From positions 310,001 through 374,000 of the forward strand of contig NZ_MDVX01000001.1 in assembly GCF_001719615.1 (NCBI RefSeq): a stretch of DNA of 64,000 nt, given 5' to 3'. The notes below the pieces were generated by a model that worked only from the letters and a program-made list of their open reading frames with translations, ran no database searches and had not been told where the DNA came from. This stretch comes from Neptunicoccus sediminis. GTDB taxonomy: Bacteria > Pseudomonadota > Alphaproteobacteria > Rhodobacterales > Rhodobacteraceae. Position 1 is the first letter of the stretch; each line of letters opens with the position of its first letter. Below are positions 26,826 to 36,310 of the stretch, piece after piece. The position numbers and the translations under genes are program-made.

Positions 26826-27456
26826 GGCCATCCTGCCCGACAGTTTCGGCCAGCAAACGCAACATCCGCGCGGTCGCGCCCCAGATGTAATACGGGCCAT
26901 AAGGCACCACGTAATAATGTCGTGGCTTGCCCATCCAGATGCGGCCTTCGATGAAATAATTTGCAGGATTGAGAACATGATCCAGCGGCACCTGAAACAC
27001 TTCTTCAACCTCGCCGGGGTCGGATAGGGATGCAAAATCGGTGGAAATTTCCGCGACCACCGGATGCACCTCAAAGCCGGTCACAGTCTTGTGGCAGGGC
27101 AACCGCCCGATCAACCGCGCGTGTTTGCGGCTGAGTCCGATTTCTTCAAAAGCTTCCCGCAGGGCGGCGTCCTCAACCGAATTATCGCTGGTTTCGACCT
27201 TGCCACCGGGAAAAGAGACCTGCCCCGGATGGTGTTTCAAATGGGCCGCGCGCTTGGTCAGAACCAGTTTCGGACCCTCGGGCGCCGGTATGATCGGCAC
27301 CAGCACCGCAGCGGGGCGGAAGTTCCACGACGCATCTGCCCCGTCGTTGTTCAGGTCAAAATCCGACGACCCGTCCCGTGTAGAGGCGGTTGCCAGCGCG
27401 GTTGAAATCCGCGCCAGCACATCACTGTGATTCCGTTGATCGCCTTCAAGGGGCAT
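26809..27456 (-). CDS. Nudix hydrolase, CoA pyrophosphatase (NUDT7/NudL) type
   Basis: The 215-residue protein has the CoA-pyrophosphatase signature LTKRAAHLKHHPGQVSFPGG overlapping a Nudix box with ALREAFEEIGL. These enzymes cut CoA and its esters to 4'-phosphopantetheine and 3',5'-ADP. The C-terminal YYIWGATARMLRLLAE is typical. It sits between hslO (11-base overlap upstream) and the CCA gene (17-base overlap downstream), so the three appear to be one transcript. Confidence 0.88.
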   Translation of the reverse strand: MPLEGDQRNHSDVLARISTALATASTRDGSSDFDLNNDGADASWNFRPAAVLVPIIPAPEGPKLVLTKRAAHLKHHPGQVSFPGGKVETSDNSVEDAALREAFEEIGLSRKHARLIGRLPCHKTVTGFEVHPVVAEISTDFASLSDPGEVEEVFQVPLDHVLNPANYFIEGRIWMGKPRHYYVVPYGPYYIWGATARMLRLLAETVGQDGHADHG

Positions 27457-28438
27457 CCGGCGCGTCTTTCCCCAGTGTCTCGGGTGGCAGCTCGTAATGG
27501 GCGCCGCAGAACTGGCAATCCGCTGTGACCATGCCGTTTTCAGCGGTCATTTTCTGGATGTCCTTGGCCGAATAAATCGACATTGTTTGACGCACTTTGT
27601 CCTCTCCGCAGGTACAGCCGAATTCTACCGGCTGGGCAGGGAAAACCCGTGGCGTCTCTTCATGAAACAGCCGCCGCAAAAGCTGTTGCTGGCCGACATG
27701 GGGGCCGATCAATTCCATTTCTTCGACCGAATCCAGCAGAATCGACGCGCGGTTCCAGTTTTCGTCATCATCGTCATTTGCGTCGGCTGGCGGGGCCGGT
27801 TCGGCGTCGGTTGGCTCGTCACTCGCTTTCACAAAAGGCGAGGCTTTGGGCATATGTTGCAGCATAATGCCGCCTGCGCGCCACGCGGGGCCTTCGGTCT
27901 GACCGAGTTCCTGCGCCGCCGAGGTGACAAAACGGGTTGGCAGCTGTTCGGAGTGGGCAAAGTAGTTTTCCGCACAGGCCGCCAGAGAGCCGCCGGTCAG
28001 CGGGGTGATTCCCTGATAGGGTTGGGTGCCTTTGCCTTGATCTATCAGGATCGCAAACATGCCCTTGCCGAGCAGTTCAAACGGGGCGAGCGAGCTTGCC
28101 TCGATTGCATCGGCATCAAAGCTGGCATACGCGCGAATTCTGGCCGGTTCGGCCTCGCTCTTCGGGGCAAAATAGTCCGTCGCGATGATGCGCAATGGGC
28201 CGTCGCCGCGGATCTGGATGGAAAGTTTCCATCGCAAATCAATGGTCTGTCCAATCAGAGCCGTTAAAAGAGCAGCTTCCGCAACCTGGCCCGAAACCAC
28301 CGCCGGATAATCATGCTGGCGCAGGATCTGATCCAGAGTAGAGTCAAGCCGCGCGACACGGCCCCGCACATCGGCGCGGTCCAGTTGGAATGGCAGGATG
28401 ACGTCATCCCACCGTTTGGTGTCTTTTTCAGTGTGCAT
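27446..28438 (-). CDS. hslO: Redox-regulated chaperone Hsp33
   Basis: The 330-residue holdase is switched on by oxidation. The N-terminal domain contains GQTIDLRWKLSIQIRGDG and the C-terminal zinc switch has four Cys in CTC and CQFC (the CxC-x(n)-CxxC pattern). An acidic low-complexity insert (DANDDDDENW) separates the two parts and makes it longer than the E. coli protein. AAGGA stands 9 bases before the ATG. It heads the run hslO, CoA Nudix, CCA transferase. Confidence 0.94.
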   Translation of the reverse strand: MHTEKDTKRWDDVILPFQLDRADVRGRVARLDSTLDQILRQHDYPAVVSGQVAEAALLTALIGQTIDLRWKLSIQIRGDGPLRIIATDYFAPKSEAEPARIRAYASFDADAIEASSLAPFELLGKGMFAILIDQGKGTQPYQGITPLTGGSLAACAENYFAHSEQLPTRFVTSAAQELGQTEGPAWRAGGIMLQHMPKASPFVKASDEPTDAEPAPPADANDDDDENWNRASILLDSVEEMELIGPHVGQQQLLRRLFHEETPRVFPAQPVEFGCTCGEDKVRQTMSIYSAKDIQKMTAENGMVTADCQFCGAHYELPPETLGKDAPDAP

Positions 28439-28535
28439 GGTTCTTATCCTTGTTACTGCGTGGAAATAGTGTTGTTTTCGGATAAGTGCAAATGCAGCGC
28501 CCCTGCGGGCCGGTAAATTCTTTGAGGGAACAGAT

Positions 28536-28973
28536 ATGAGACGCTTCGGAGAGCCGAAACGGAACGGGGTGTCTTATACCCAGCGGGCGGGTGCTTATGG
28601 TATCATCGCGGACGGAAGCGACCTGATGTTGACCCTGCAAAACGCAGAATTTCCCGAGATTCAATTGCCGGGTGGCGGCATCGATCCGGGCGAAACGCCC
28701 CTGCAAGCCTTGCACCGCGAGGTTTATGAGGAAACAGGCTTTCACATCACCAACCCCCGTCGCATAGGGGCGTACCAGCGGTATACCTATATGCCGGAAT
28801 ACAGGATTTGGGCGCGCAAGGTCTGTCACATCTATACCTGCACTGCGGCGCTGCGCATCGGTCCGCCAACGGAACCGGAGCACGAAGTCCTCTGGATGAG
28901 CCCACGAGAGGCAATAGACATGCTCAGCAATAGCGGGGACCGGGCTTTTGTCCGGCGTGTCTGTCGGGTCTAA
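28536..28973 (+). CDS. Nudix hydrolase
   Basis: The 145-residue protein carries a Nudix box in GGGIDPGETPLQALHREVYE followed by ETG. The surrounding sequence (QRAGAYGIIADG at the N-terminus, YMPEYRIWARKVCHIYTC in the middle) resembles small MutT-like hydrolases whose substrates are diverse nucleotides or nucleotide sugars. I cannot narrow it further. It is divergent from hslO and its stop overlaps that of the phosphatase gene by 4 bases. Confidence 0.82.
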   Translation: MRRFGEPKRNGVSYTQRAGAYGIIADGSDLMLTLQNAEFPEIQLPGGGIDPGETPLQALHREVYEETGFHITNPRRIGAYQRYTYMPEYRIWARKVCHIYTCTAALRIGPPTEPEHEVLWMSPREAIDMLSNSGDRAFVRRVCRV

Positions 28974-30313
28974 CCGTCGAGTGTTTTATGGGTCTGAATA
29001 TGTCTCCTTTCGTTGGTCATTGGGACATCCGCTGCGCCGTAATTGGTAAATTCAAACATGATTGCGGATAAATCATCTGCGAACGGTCTGCCCTGCGCAA
29101 ACTGCGTCAGTTCCCACGTCAGATCGGACAGAAATTCCGCACCCGTGCTTGATGCGTGGGCCTCGATGATGTGCAAAAGGTTTGCATCATCCAACAAGTC
29201 CCCGTTAAAATTCTGACACTCCGTAAGTCCATCGGAATACAATAATAATCGGTCCCCGGGACACATCGTGAACACAAGTGTCTCATACGCCATATCCGGT
29301 AACAGCCCGATCGGAGGTCCGCCTTGACCCAGAAAGCGGGCACCCTGCACGTTTTTGCAAAGGATTGGGTGGGGATGGCCCGCCTGAACCATTTCGACCT
29401 TGCCGGTGGCCAGATCCAGATCGGCAAAAACCATCGTAAAATAAAGCTCTGTCGTCATTTCTTCGATCATGAGCTGGTTGAGAGATGCGGCAATATCGGC
29501 CGGCGACCGTTGTCGGTATTGTCCGTCCCCGATGTGCTCAAACGCAACATTCTGATCGCGATTGTGCGCACTGAGGTATCCAGCCAGTCGCGCCGTAAGC
29601 AGGGCGGAAGACACCCCGTGTCCCGAAACGTCGATCGAATAGAGTCCTAACCGCGTATCAGTGAAATTGAAAAACCCGACTAGATCGCCGCCCACGTGAC
29701 TGCTGGGCTCAAACAGAACCGCCATCTCGCCATAGTTTCCCTTTCTGTAGGGAGGCGGAATCAGGGATTTCTGCAGTTTTTCCGCTTCCATCAGGTCTTT
29801 GTTGATGCCTTCGTAAAGGATCTGGAGTTCATCAAGAGTATTCGCAAGAGCGGCATTCTGTGCGATAAGTGTTTGCTCGATATTCAATACACGCTCCCCC
29901 GCGCGGATACGTGCCTTTAGTTCAGCGGTGTTCACGGGCTTGGAGAGGAAATCATCCGCTCCGATGTCCAGCCCCTTCGCGACATCATTCTTTTCGTTCT
30001 TGGACGTAAGAAGGATGAAATAACCGTAGCTTTCCCTCTCTAAACGACGGAATTCCCTACAGAATTCCAGTCCGTCCATTTCCGGCATCATCCAATCGCT
30101 CAACACCAAATCGATCGGCTGGCTTTTGCAGATCTCCAAAGCCTCAACCCCGCTAGACGCCTCTTGTACGATATACCCCCATTTCTGCAGGCTAAGCGCA
30201 ACAATCCTCCGTTGCAGATGACTGTCGTCCACGACGAGAATGCGCAGCGGTTCTTCCCCAATCCGATGCATGAGCTTTGACGGCATGTCCTGTTTAGGTT
30301 TCGCATTTTTCAC
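28970..30313 (-). CDS. Response regulator fused to PP2C/SpoIIE-type serine phosphatase (RsbU-like)
   Basis: The 447-residue cytoplasmic protein starts with a receiver domain (LRILVVDDSHLQRR, phospho-Asp in VLSDWMMPEMDGLEF, Lys in FLSKPVNTAELK). A helical linker of about 60 residues follows, then a PPM/SpoIIE phosphatase with SSHVGGDLVGFF, YSIDVSGHGVSSALLTA, VMVFADLDL-like TMVFADLDLATG and LLLYSDGLTE. Such proteins dephosphorylate an anti-sigma antagonist. The start is GTG (30313) with AAAGG upstream. Divergent to it is an Hpt protein, a likely phospho-donor. Confidence 0.9.
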   Translation of the reverse strand: MKNAKPKQDMPSKLMHRIGEEPLRILVVDDSHLQRRIVALSLQKWGYIVQEASSGVEALEICKSQPIDLVLSDWMMPEMDGLEFCREFRRLERESYGYFILLTSKNEKNDVAKGLDIGADDFLSKPVNTAELKARIRAGERVLNIEQTLIAQNAALANTLDELQILYEGINKDLMEAEKLQKSLIPPPYRKGNYGEMAVLFEPSSHVGGDLVGFFNFTDTRLGLYSIDVSGHGVSSALLTARLAGYLSAHNRDQNVAFEHIGDGQYRQRSPADIAASLNQLMIEEMTTELYFTMVFADLDLATGKVEMVQAGHPHPILCKNVQGARFLGQGGPPIGLLPDMAYETLVFTMCPGDRLLLYSDGLTECQNFNGDLLDDANLLHIIEAHASSTGAEFLSDLTWELTQFAQGRPFADDLSAIMFEFTNYGAADVPMTNERRHIQTHKTLDG

Positions 30314-30468
30314 GTTTGGACCTTTGACTGATCAAGACCAGATTCGTGGGAAACCTTTAAGAAATCGTCTACACGTCCCGATTTTTTTCATGGCAGTATT
30401 TAACGGAAAATTCAGATTTTCTGGCTGTTATTGGGTCAGAGATTCGGTTTCGCGAAAGGTAACAATGG

Positions 30469-30813
30469 ATGATCAATTGGGCGCAGGTCAGGCAGTTGGA
30501 GCAGGACGTGGGCCCGGAAGATATCGGCGCAGTCATTGCCTTGTTCCTTGCCGAAGTCGAGGAGGCGATAAAGGATTTGCAGGCGATGCCGCCCGACGAC
30601 ACCGAAAAAATTGGTGCGATGCTCCACTTTCTTAAGGGCTGCGCGTCCAACGTAGGGTTTGAAGCTTTTGCAGAAAATTGTGCACAGGGGGAGTTGAAGG
30701 CGCAGAACGGTCAAATTTCTGATGTATCAACCGCAGCTGTGGCAAAAATTTATGAAGGGTCCAAGCAGTTGTTTCTGGCAGAATTTTCGGCACATTCCAC
30801 GGCGCAATTGTGA
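30469..30813 (+). CDS. Hpt-domain phosphotransfer protein
   Basis: The 114-residue helical protein has the Hpt signature MLHFLKGCASNVGFEAFAENC, where the His of LHFLKG is the phospho-accepting residue (usual form HTLKGSSAN). No kinase or receiver part is fused to it. It lies back to back with the response-regulator phosphatase gene across 155 bases, so it probably hands a phosphoryl group to that receiver. The ATG at 30469 keeps AAAGG 9 bases upstream, and an out-of-frame ATG at 30465 is ignored. Confidence 0.85.
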   Translation: MINWAQVRQLEQDVGPEDIGAVIALFLAEVEEAIKDLQAMPPDDTEKIGAMLHFLKGCASNVGFEAFAENCAQGELKAQNGQISDVSTAAVAKIYEGSKQLFLAEFSAHSTAQL

Positions 30814-30860
30814 TGTGCCAGGACGGTCGCTTATGTTTTTAATCTGGTTCCTGATTTCCT

Positions 30861-31622
30861 TCAGGATAGGAAATCTTTCACAATGGTCAGAAACTCTTTC
30901 GGCTTTTCCGCATGTAGCCAGTGTCCGGCTTGCGGAATTGTTGAAAGAGTCAGTTGGGGAAATTTTTTCTCCAGTTCAGACTGCCCGTTTGCATCAACGT
31001 AATCCGAAGCACCACCCCGAATGGCAAGGGTCGGCCTTTCAAAGCAGAAATCAATATCCGGAAATCCTACAATATCTGCCATGTGGGCGGCCAAAGCTTC
31101 ATGGTTCAAGAGCCAGCGTGCCTGCCCGTCTTGGAACTCCAGGCTTTGGGAAAAGAACGCCGCCAGCGAGGGATCCTCCGTTCTTTGTTGAAGCCAGGTC
31201 TGGGCTTCTGACCGTCGGGTAAACTCACTCAGCGGCAATTCTTGCATGATCGCAATGTTGTCTGACTGATCGTGGGTATATGTCACAGGCGCAATGTCAG
31301 CTACGATAAGGCGCTCGATCTTTTCAGGCGCGGTTGCGGCGAGCGTCATGGCGGTCTTGCCACCCATTGAATGCCCCAAAACCGTCGCTTTTCCGCCAAG
31401 CGCGTCAATGGTTTCGCCAAGATCTGCCGCCAAATCGTAATAGCTGTTCGAATCACTCCAACCGCTTTTGCCATGATTACGCAGATCCACCGAAACGACC
31501 CAATGATCTCTTGCTAAATTACGCGCCAGACTGTGCCAGTTTCGTGCCGATCCGAACAGGCCGTGAACAATGACAAGGGGGATGCCGGTCTCATCACCGA
31601 AACTGTAAGAATTTAGTATCAT
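30861..31622 (-). CDS. Alpha/beta hydrolase, YbfF-like esterase
   Basis: The 253-residue protein shows the oxyanion segment VIVHGLFGSARNW, VDLRNHGKS, and the nucleophile elbow VLGHSMGGKTAM. The Asp and His follow in a late position (QAGHWLHAEKP). This pattern fits the YbfF/abhydrolase-11 group of acyl-ester hydrolases. The natural ester is unknown. It is divergent from argG. Confidence 0.85.
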   Translation of the reverse strand: MILNSYSFGDETGIPLVIVHGLFGSARNWHSLARNLARDHWVVSVDLRNHGKSGWSDSNSYYDLAADLGETIDALGGKATVLGHSMGGKTAMTLAATAPEKIERLIVADIAPVTYTHDQSDNIAIMQELPLSEFTRRSEAQTWLQQRTEDPSLAAFFSQSLEFQDGQARWLLNHEALAAHMADIVGFPDIDFCFERPTLAIRGGASDYVDANGQSELEKKFPQLTLSTIPQAGHWLHAEKPKEFLTIVKDFLS

Positions 31623-31755
31623 CGCTATGAATTTCCGGTGTTTTATGGGGTTGTAGAGCGTACAGCCCCCATGGTGCGGACACTATGTCCCCTTGTCGAG
31701 AGCAAAAAAACCAAATAGATGCGAGAAAAATTCACGTTATTTAGGAGACGGCTCG

Positions 31756-32973
31756 ATGGCGGCACCGAAAAAAGTAGTTCTGGCGTATTCTGGCGGGCTG
31801 GATACTTCGATCATTTTGAAATGGTTGCAGACAGAGTACGACTGCGAAGTAGTGACTTTCACTGCGGATTTGGGACAGGGTGAAGAGCTTGACCCCGCCC
31901 GCAAGAAAGCCGAGCTGCTGGGAATCAAGCCGGAAAATATCTTCATTGAAGATGTCCGCGAAGAATTCGTCCGCGATTTCGTCTTCCCCATGTTCCGCGC
32001 AAATGCGGTCTATGAAGGTCTGTACCTGCTTGGCACGTCCATCGCCCGCCCTCTGATTTCCAAACGACTTGTTGAAATCGCTAAGGAAACCGGCGCGGAT
32101 GCCGTGGCCCACGGGGCGACGGGTAAAGGTAACGATCAGGTGCGTTTCGAACTTTCTGCCTACGCGCTGAACCCTGACATCAAGGTGATCGCACCATGGC
32201 GGGAATGGGACCTGTCCAGCCGGACCAAACTGCTGGCATTTGCCGAAGAAAACCAGATTCCGATCGCCAAAGACAAGCGCGGGGAAGCGCCTTTCTCTGT
32301 GGATGCGAACCTGCTGCACACCTCTTCGGAAGGAAAGGTTCTAGAAGATCCTGCACAGGAAGCACCAGACTATGTCTACCAGCGCACGGTTAACCCCGAA
32401 GATGCGCCGGACACGCCGGAATTTGTGGAGATTACCTATAAAAAAGGTGATCCGGTTGCGTTGAACGGCGAAGAGAAATCGCCTGCTGAAATGCTGACTG
32501 CTTTGAACGAATTGGGTGGCAAGCACGGTGTCGGCCGGCTTGATCTTGTGGAAGGCCGGTATGTCGGGATGAAATCCCGCGGCGTTTATGAAACACCGGG
32601 TGGGACCATCATGCTGGAAGCGCACCGCGGGATTGAATCGATCACGCTCGACCGGGGTGCAGCCCATCTTAAGGATGAGTTGATGCCAAAGTACGCGGAG
32701 CTGATCTACAACGGGTACTGGTTCAGCCCTGAACGGGAAATGTTGCAGGCGCTGATCGATCAGAGCCAGACTTTCGTGAATGGCGTTGTGCGGGTGAAAC
32801 TGTTCAAAGGATCCGTCAATACAGTGGCGCGGTGGTCCAACGACAGCCTGTATTCCGAACAGCACGTGACCTTCGAAGATGATGCGGGTGCCTATGATCA
32901 GGCGGATGCGGCCGGCTTTATCAAGATTAATGCACTGCGTCTGAAGTTGCTTGCAGCGCGGAACAACCGCTAA
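31756..32973 (+). CDS. argG: Argininosuccinate synthase
   Basis: The 405-residue enzyme joins citrulline and aspartate with ATP in arginine synthesis. The N-type ATP pyrophosphatase loop is [11 protein letters not shown]. Further family segments are [46 protein letters not shown], and [16 protein letters not shown]. The ATG at 31756 has AGGAG 8 bases upstream. The frame is open 21 codons further, but that part lacks family similarity. A strong terminator follows. Confidence 0.96.
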   Translation: MAAPKKVVLAYSGGLDTSIILKWLQTEYDCEVVTFTADLGQGEELDPARKKAELLGIKPENIFIEDVREEFVRDFVFPMFRANAVYEGLYLLGTSIARPLISKRLVEIAKETGADAVAHGATGKGNDQVRFELSAYALNPDIKVIAPWREWDLSSRTKLLAFAEENQIPIAKDKRGEAPFSVDANLLHTSSEGKVLEDPAQEAPDYVYQRTVNPEDAPDTPEFVEITYKKGDPVALNGEEKSPAEMLTALNELGGKHGVGRLDLVEGRYVGMKSRGVYETPGGTIMLEAHRGIESITLDRGAAHLKDELMPKYAELIYNGYWFSPEREMLQALIDQSQTFVNGVVRVKLFKGSVNTVARWSNDSLYSEQHVTFEDDAGAYDQADAAGFIKINALRLKLLAARNNR

Positions 32974-32987
32974 AAACTAATAGTATT

Positions 32988-33019
32988 AATGCCGGGGCTC
33001 CATGCTCCGGCATTTTTTT
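32988..33019 (+). terminator. Rho-independent terminator of argG
   Basis: AATGCCGG (32988-32995) pairs with CCGGCATT (33007-33014) around an 11-base loop and runs into seven T. It starts 15 bases after the argG stop. Confidence 0.92.
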
Positions 33020-33029
33020 CAGCACAATT

Positions 33030-33782
33030 TCAAGAGTTCAGTTTCAACGGAGCGATCCGTTCATAGATCGCAAGCGCCTGTTTCAAAACCGGCTTCAGAT
33101 TGTCAGAAACCTCCGGCAACGGGCCTTCTGCGCCGGCAAAGCCTGTGCTGTTCCAGACCGCGCCGTACCAGTGCGGCGCCCAGACCCCGTCCTGCGGATT
33201 GCCACCTTTTGCCCATGACAACATTGCCGGTTCAAACGGTATCCCGAGACGCTGGCAAAGCAGCCGGAGCATTTTGTCGGGGTTTTCGCGAATGTCCGCG
33301 CTGTCGATCACGATCGGCGGGGCGCTGCCGTCTGCATTGACCAGATCAATCAGTTCTGCCTGTTGGCGAAAGCCGATGTCGTCCAGCGTCGGATTGCCCC
33401 GCTTTTTGTCATAAGAGGCTAACACCCGCGCGGGATGACGGATCAGAAACACATTGGTCATTTCCTTGATCCAACTGCGATCCACCCCTTGGATCATATG
33501 CTGGGTCATATGCTTTTGATAGAACACCGGCTTTCCTTGGGGGCCGGCTCTTGTGCAGGCTTCGATCACCGCATTGGCATCTTGTTCACCGGCAGCCAGA
33601 ATCTCGGCGCCCATTGGATGATCAAGGCCCGTTGCCTTTAGATAGGCAGCGTAAAAGGGTTCGTCCCAAACCTCTGTGTCTGGGCGCTGGGCAAAGGCGT
33701 ACATCATCGCAGTGGACAGGTTTCGCGGGCCGGACCACATGGCGATCTTCAACGGTTTGTCTTTAGAAGTCACATTTATCAC
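33030..33782 (-). CDS. Sulfotransferase-family protein
   Basis: The 250-residue protein begins with a nucleotide-sulfate binding loop, IAMWSGPRNLSTAMMYAFAQ, and has VFLIRHPARVLASYDKKRG, which resembles the 3'-phosphate site of PAPS-dependent sulfotransferases. The same family appears as stand-alone proteins or fused to aminotransferases, with unknown acceptors. The GTG at 33782 is one possible start and another in-frame GTG is at 33773. It is convergent with argG. Confidence 0.78.
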   Translation of the reverse strand: MINVTSKDKPLKIAMWSGPRNLSTAMMYAFAQRPDTEVWDEPFYAAYLKATGLDHPMGAEILAAGEQDANAVIEACTRAGPQGKPVFYQKHMTQHMIQGVDRSWIKEMTNVFLIRHPARVLASYDKKRGNPTLDDIGFRQQAELIDLVNADGSAPPIVIDSADIRENPDKMLRLLCQRLGIPFEPAMLSWAKGGNPQDGVWAPHWYGAVWNSTGFAGAEGPLPEVSDNLKPVLKQALAIYERIAPLKLNS

Positions 33783-33857
33783 CGAGTTGTTAATTGTAAG
33801 TGAACGTGTGAATGCGCAGTAACAATAAAACCCTTAAAGCGAAAGAACTGTTGTTCC

Positions 33858-34508
33858 ATGGTCCATGCCACGCAATTTTTGCGCCTGATCGCGCTGACTT
33901 TTCTTGCAGGAATTCTGCCGGTTAAGGCGGCTCTGGCAGAGGATGCGATTTTTGCGGGGGGATGTTTCTGGTGCGTGGAATCCGATTTTGAATCGCTTCC
34001 CGGCGTGTTTGACGCCCGAACCGGATACATCGGTGGGCCTGCGGATAAGGCGGATTACAAAACTGTGTCCAAAGGGGGAACCGGCCATTACGAAGCTGTG
34101 CTGATCCGGTTTGACCCTGCCAAAATCAGCTATGCCAGTCTGCTGCATAAATTCTGGCGCTCCGTCGATCCGACGGATGCGGGGGGGCAGTTTTGTGATC
34201 GGGGCGACAGTTATCGCACCGCAATATTCCCAGTCAGCGCCGCGCAAGAAAAGACTGCGCGCACATCAAAGGCCAGAGCTGAAGCTGCACTGGGTCAACG
34301 TATCGTCACGCCCATTTTGAAAGCCCCGGCGTTTTACCCCGCTGAAGACTATCATCAGGACTATTACAAAAGTTCCAAGAAAGTCTTAACGCGGTTCGGA
34401 TTGATCACGCGCAAGGATGCTTACAAAAGATACCGCGATGCCTGCGGGCGGGACCAGCGCATCCGCGCCCTGTGGGGCGCAGAGGCGCACAGCCTGCCGA
34501 GCAATTAA
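33858..34508 (+). CDS. msrA: Peptide methionine-S-sulfoxide reductase, exported form
   Basis: The 216-residue MsrA has the active-site motif AIFAGGCFWCVESDFE, then GVFDARTGYIGG, GGTGHYEAVLI, and DRGDSYRTAIF. An N-terminal signal peptide (LIALTFLAGILPVKAALA) precedes the catalytic domain, so it probably repairs oxidised methionines in periplasmic proteins. A C-terminal extension of about 35 residues after AEDYHQDYY contains one Cys (DACGRD), a possible resolving residue. Divergent from the sulfotransferase gene. Confidence 0.92.
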   Translation: MVHATQFLRLIALTFLAGILPVKAALAEDAIFAGGCFWCVESDFESLPGVFDARTGYIGGPADKADYKTVSKGGTGHYEAVLIRFDPAKISYASLLHKFWRSVDPTDAGGQFCDRGDSYRTAIFPVSAAQEKTARTSKARAEAALGQRIVTPILKAPAFYPAEDYHQDYYKSSKKVLTRFGLITRKDAYKRYRDACGRDQRIRALWGAEAHSLPSN

Positions 34509-34514
34509 AGCAAA

Positions 34515-34796
34515 TCAGTAGATCATGTTCTGCGTGATAATGATCCGCAGCACGACAATGCCCAAAAACACAATGATCGGAGAGAAATCCAGACCTCCGG
34601 TTGGTGGCAGAAAGCGGCGGATTGGTTCGTAGATCGGTTCCAATATGCGATTCAGGCCAAAGTAGATCTGTGCGACAATCGGTTGACGCATGTTCAGAAC
34701 CTGAAAGTTCACCAGCCAGCCGATCACGATATGCGCGATCAAAATCCACCATGCAACGTTCAGAATGGCGAGAAGGATAAGTCCGAGAGTGGTCAT
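34515..34796 (-). CDS. YggT family membrane protein
   Basis: The 93-residue protein has two hydrophobic helices separated by the conserved cytoplasmic-face segment ILEPIYEPIRRFLPPTGGLD, the mark of the YggT/CcmB3 family. Homologues are linked to thylakoid haem assembly in plants and to osmotic stress or division in bacteria, without a firm function. The ATG at 34796 has GGGA 6 bases upstream. It is convergent with msrA. Confidence 0.9.
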   Translation of the reverse strand: MTTLGLILLAILNVAWWILIAHIVIGWLVNFQVLNMRQPIVAQIYFGLNRILEPIYEPIRRFLPPTGGLDFSPIIVFLGIVVLRIIITQNMIY

Positions 34797-34974
34797 CTGT
34801 ATTCCCATTTTGCTTTCTAAGAGACCTAGTGTCTGCAAGGCTCCAACGCAAGATGGTGCAGCGGGGTTACGACGGCGTTACCGCGAAGTCGGCCTGAAAC
34901 GGCGTTAGTCCTTGCACGGCTTTGCGGAAACGGGTTCTACTCTGGCAAAGACCAATTCATTAAGGAACCACCCA

Positions 34975-36306
34975 ATGGCCACCGTACCCTCAAAAAAATC
35001 TGTCTGGGGCTGGTTCTTTTATGATTGGGCAGCACAGCCTTATCACACTTTGCTGATCACATTCTTTTTTGCGCCGTATTTCACCGATTTCGTCGCGATC
35101 GACAAAGAGACAGGCACCGCCTATTGGAGCCTGATGCTTACCGTGACAGGTATAATCATTGCCATCGCAGCACCAATTTTAGGCGCAATTTCCGATACCA
35201 CCGGCCCGCGCAAGCCGTGGATTCTATTATTTTCAGTGTTTTACATCGTCGGGGCATCGGGGCTGTGGTTCGCCGTGCCCCAGATGGAGACGGTATTCTG
35301 GGTTCTGATCTCCTTTGCGATCGGGCTTATCGGGGTTGAGTTATCGCAGATATTTGTAAACGGAATCTTACCGACTTTAGGGGATAAGGATGATCTGGGC
35401 CGCATTTCGGGCAGCGGCTGGGCCTTTGGCTATCTTGGCGGTTTCTTCGCGCTGATCCTTGTGATCCTGTTTGTTGTCGTCTTGTCAGAAGGTAAAACCA
35501 TCACCGGCATGGAGCCGATCCTCGGGCTTGACCCGAATATGGGAGAGGACAAACGTGCGCTCGGCCCTTTAACCGCGCTCTGGTATTTTATTTTTATCTT
35601 GCCGTTTTTCTTTTGGGTGCCAGATGTTACGCGGCGCAAACGGGCGGTTGGCGCTGTCGGGCAAGCGTTGCGCGGGTTGTGGAACACCATTCGCAGCCTG
35701 CCCCAGCGTGGCAGCTTTGCCATGTATCTGGGGTCTTCCATGTTTTATCGTGACGCGTTGAACGGTCTGTATTCCTTCGGGGGAATCTACGCCACGGGGG
35801 TGCTTGGCTGGGAGATCGGCCAGCTTGGGGTTTACGGGATCGTCTCAATCGCAGCGGGCGCGTTGTTCAGCTGGCTTGGCGGGTATCTTGACAAATGGAT
35901 GGGGCCGAAATTCGTTGTAGTCCTTTCGATTTCCATCCTGATCGGCGTCTGTGTCCTGATTGCAGGAACCGGACGCACGGCGGTGTTTGGCGTGGAACTG
36001 GCGGCGGGCAGCAGCCTGCCCGACATCCTGTTCATGATCTGCGGTGCCTCTATCGGCGCGGCGGGTGGCACCATTCAGGCGGCCTCCCGGACGTTGCTGG
36101 TGCATCAGGTTAAGGACGACCGGCTGACCGAGGCATTTGGCCTTTATGCCCTGTCCGGTCGCGCCACAACCTTCATCGCGCCGATGCTGATCGGCATTTG
36201 TGTGCTTGCCACAGGTAGCCAGCGGTTTGGAATTTCACTACCAATTATACTATTGTTCGGCATCGGACTGATCATGTTGAAGTGGGTTAAGACATCAAAG
36301 GAGTAG
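34975..36306 (+). CDS. UMF1/Atg22-type MFS transporter
   Basis: The 443-residue membrane protein has about 12 hydrophobic segments. The N-terminus WGWFFYDWAAQPYHTLLITF is the hallmark of the UMF1 (Atg22-like) branch of the major facilitator superfamily, whose yeast relative exports amino acids from the vacuole. GAISDTTGPRKPW is the loop 2-3 motif. The start has AAGGAA 7 bases upstream. It ends 4 bases before mepA, with a strong ribosome-binding site at the junction, so the two may be co-transcribed. Confidence 0.88.
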   Translation: MATVPSKKSVWGWFFYDWAAQPYHTLLITFFFAPYFTDFVAIDKETGTAYWSLMLTVTGIIIAIAAPILGAISDTTGPRKPWILLFSVFYIVGASGLWFAVPQMETVFWVLISFAIGLIGVELSQIFVNGILPTLGDKDDLGRISGSGWAFGYLGGFFALILVILFVVVLSEGKTITGMEPILGLDPNMGEDKRALGPLTALWYFIFILPFFFWVPDVTRRKRAVGAVGQALRGLWNTIRSLPQRGSFAMYLGSSMFYRDALNGLYSFGGIYATGVLGWEIGQLGVYGIVSIAAGALFSWLGGYLDKWMGPKFVVVLSISILIGVCVLIAGTGRTAVFGVELAAGSSLPDILFMICGASIGAAGGTIQAASRTLLVHQVKDDRLTEAFGLYALSGRATTFIAPMLIGICVLATGSQRFGISLPIILLFGIGLIMLKWVKTSKE

Positions 36307-36310
36307 ACGA

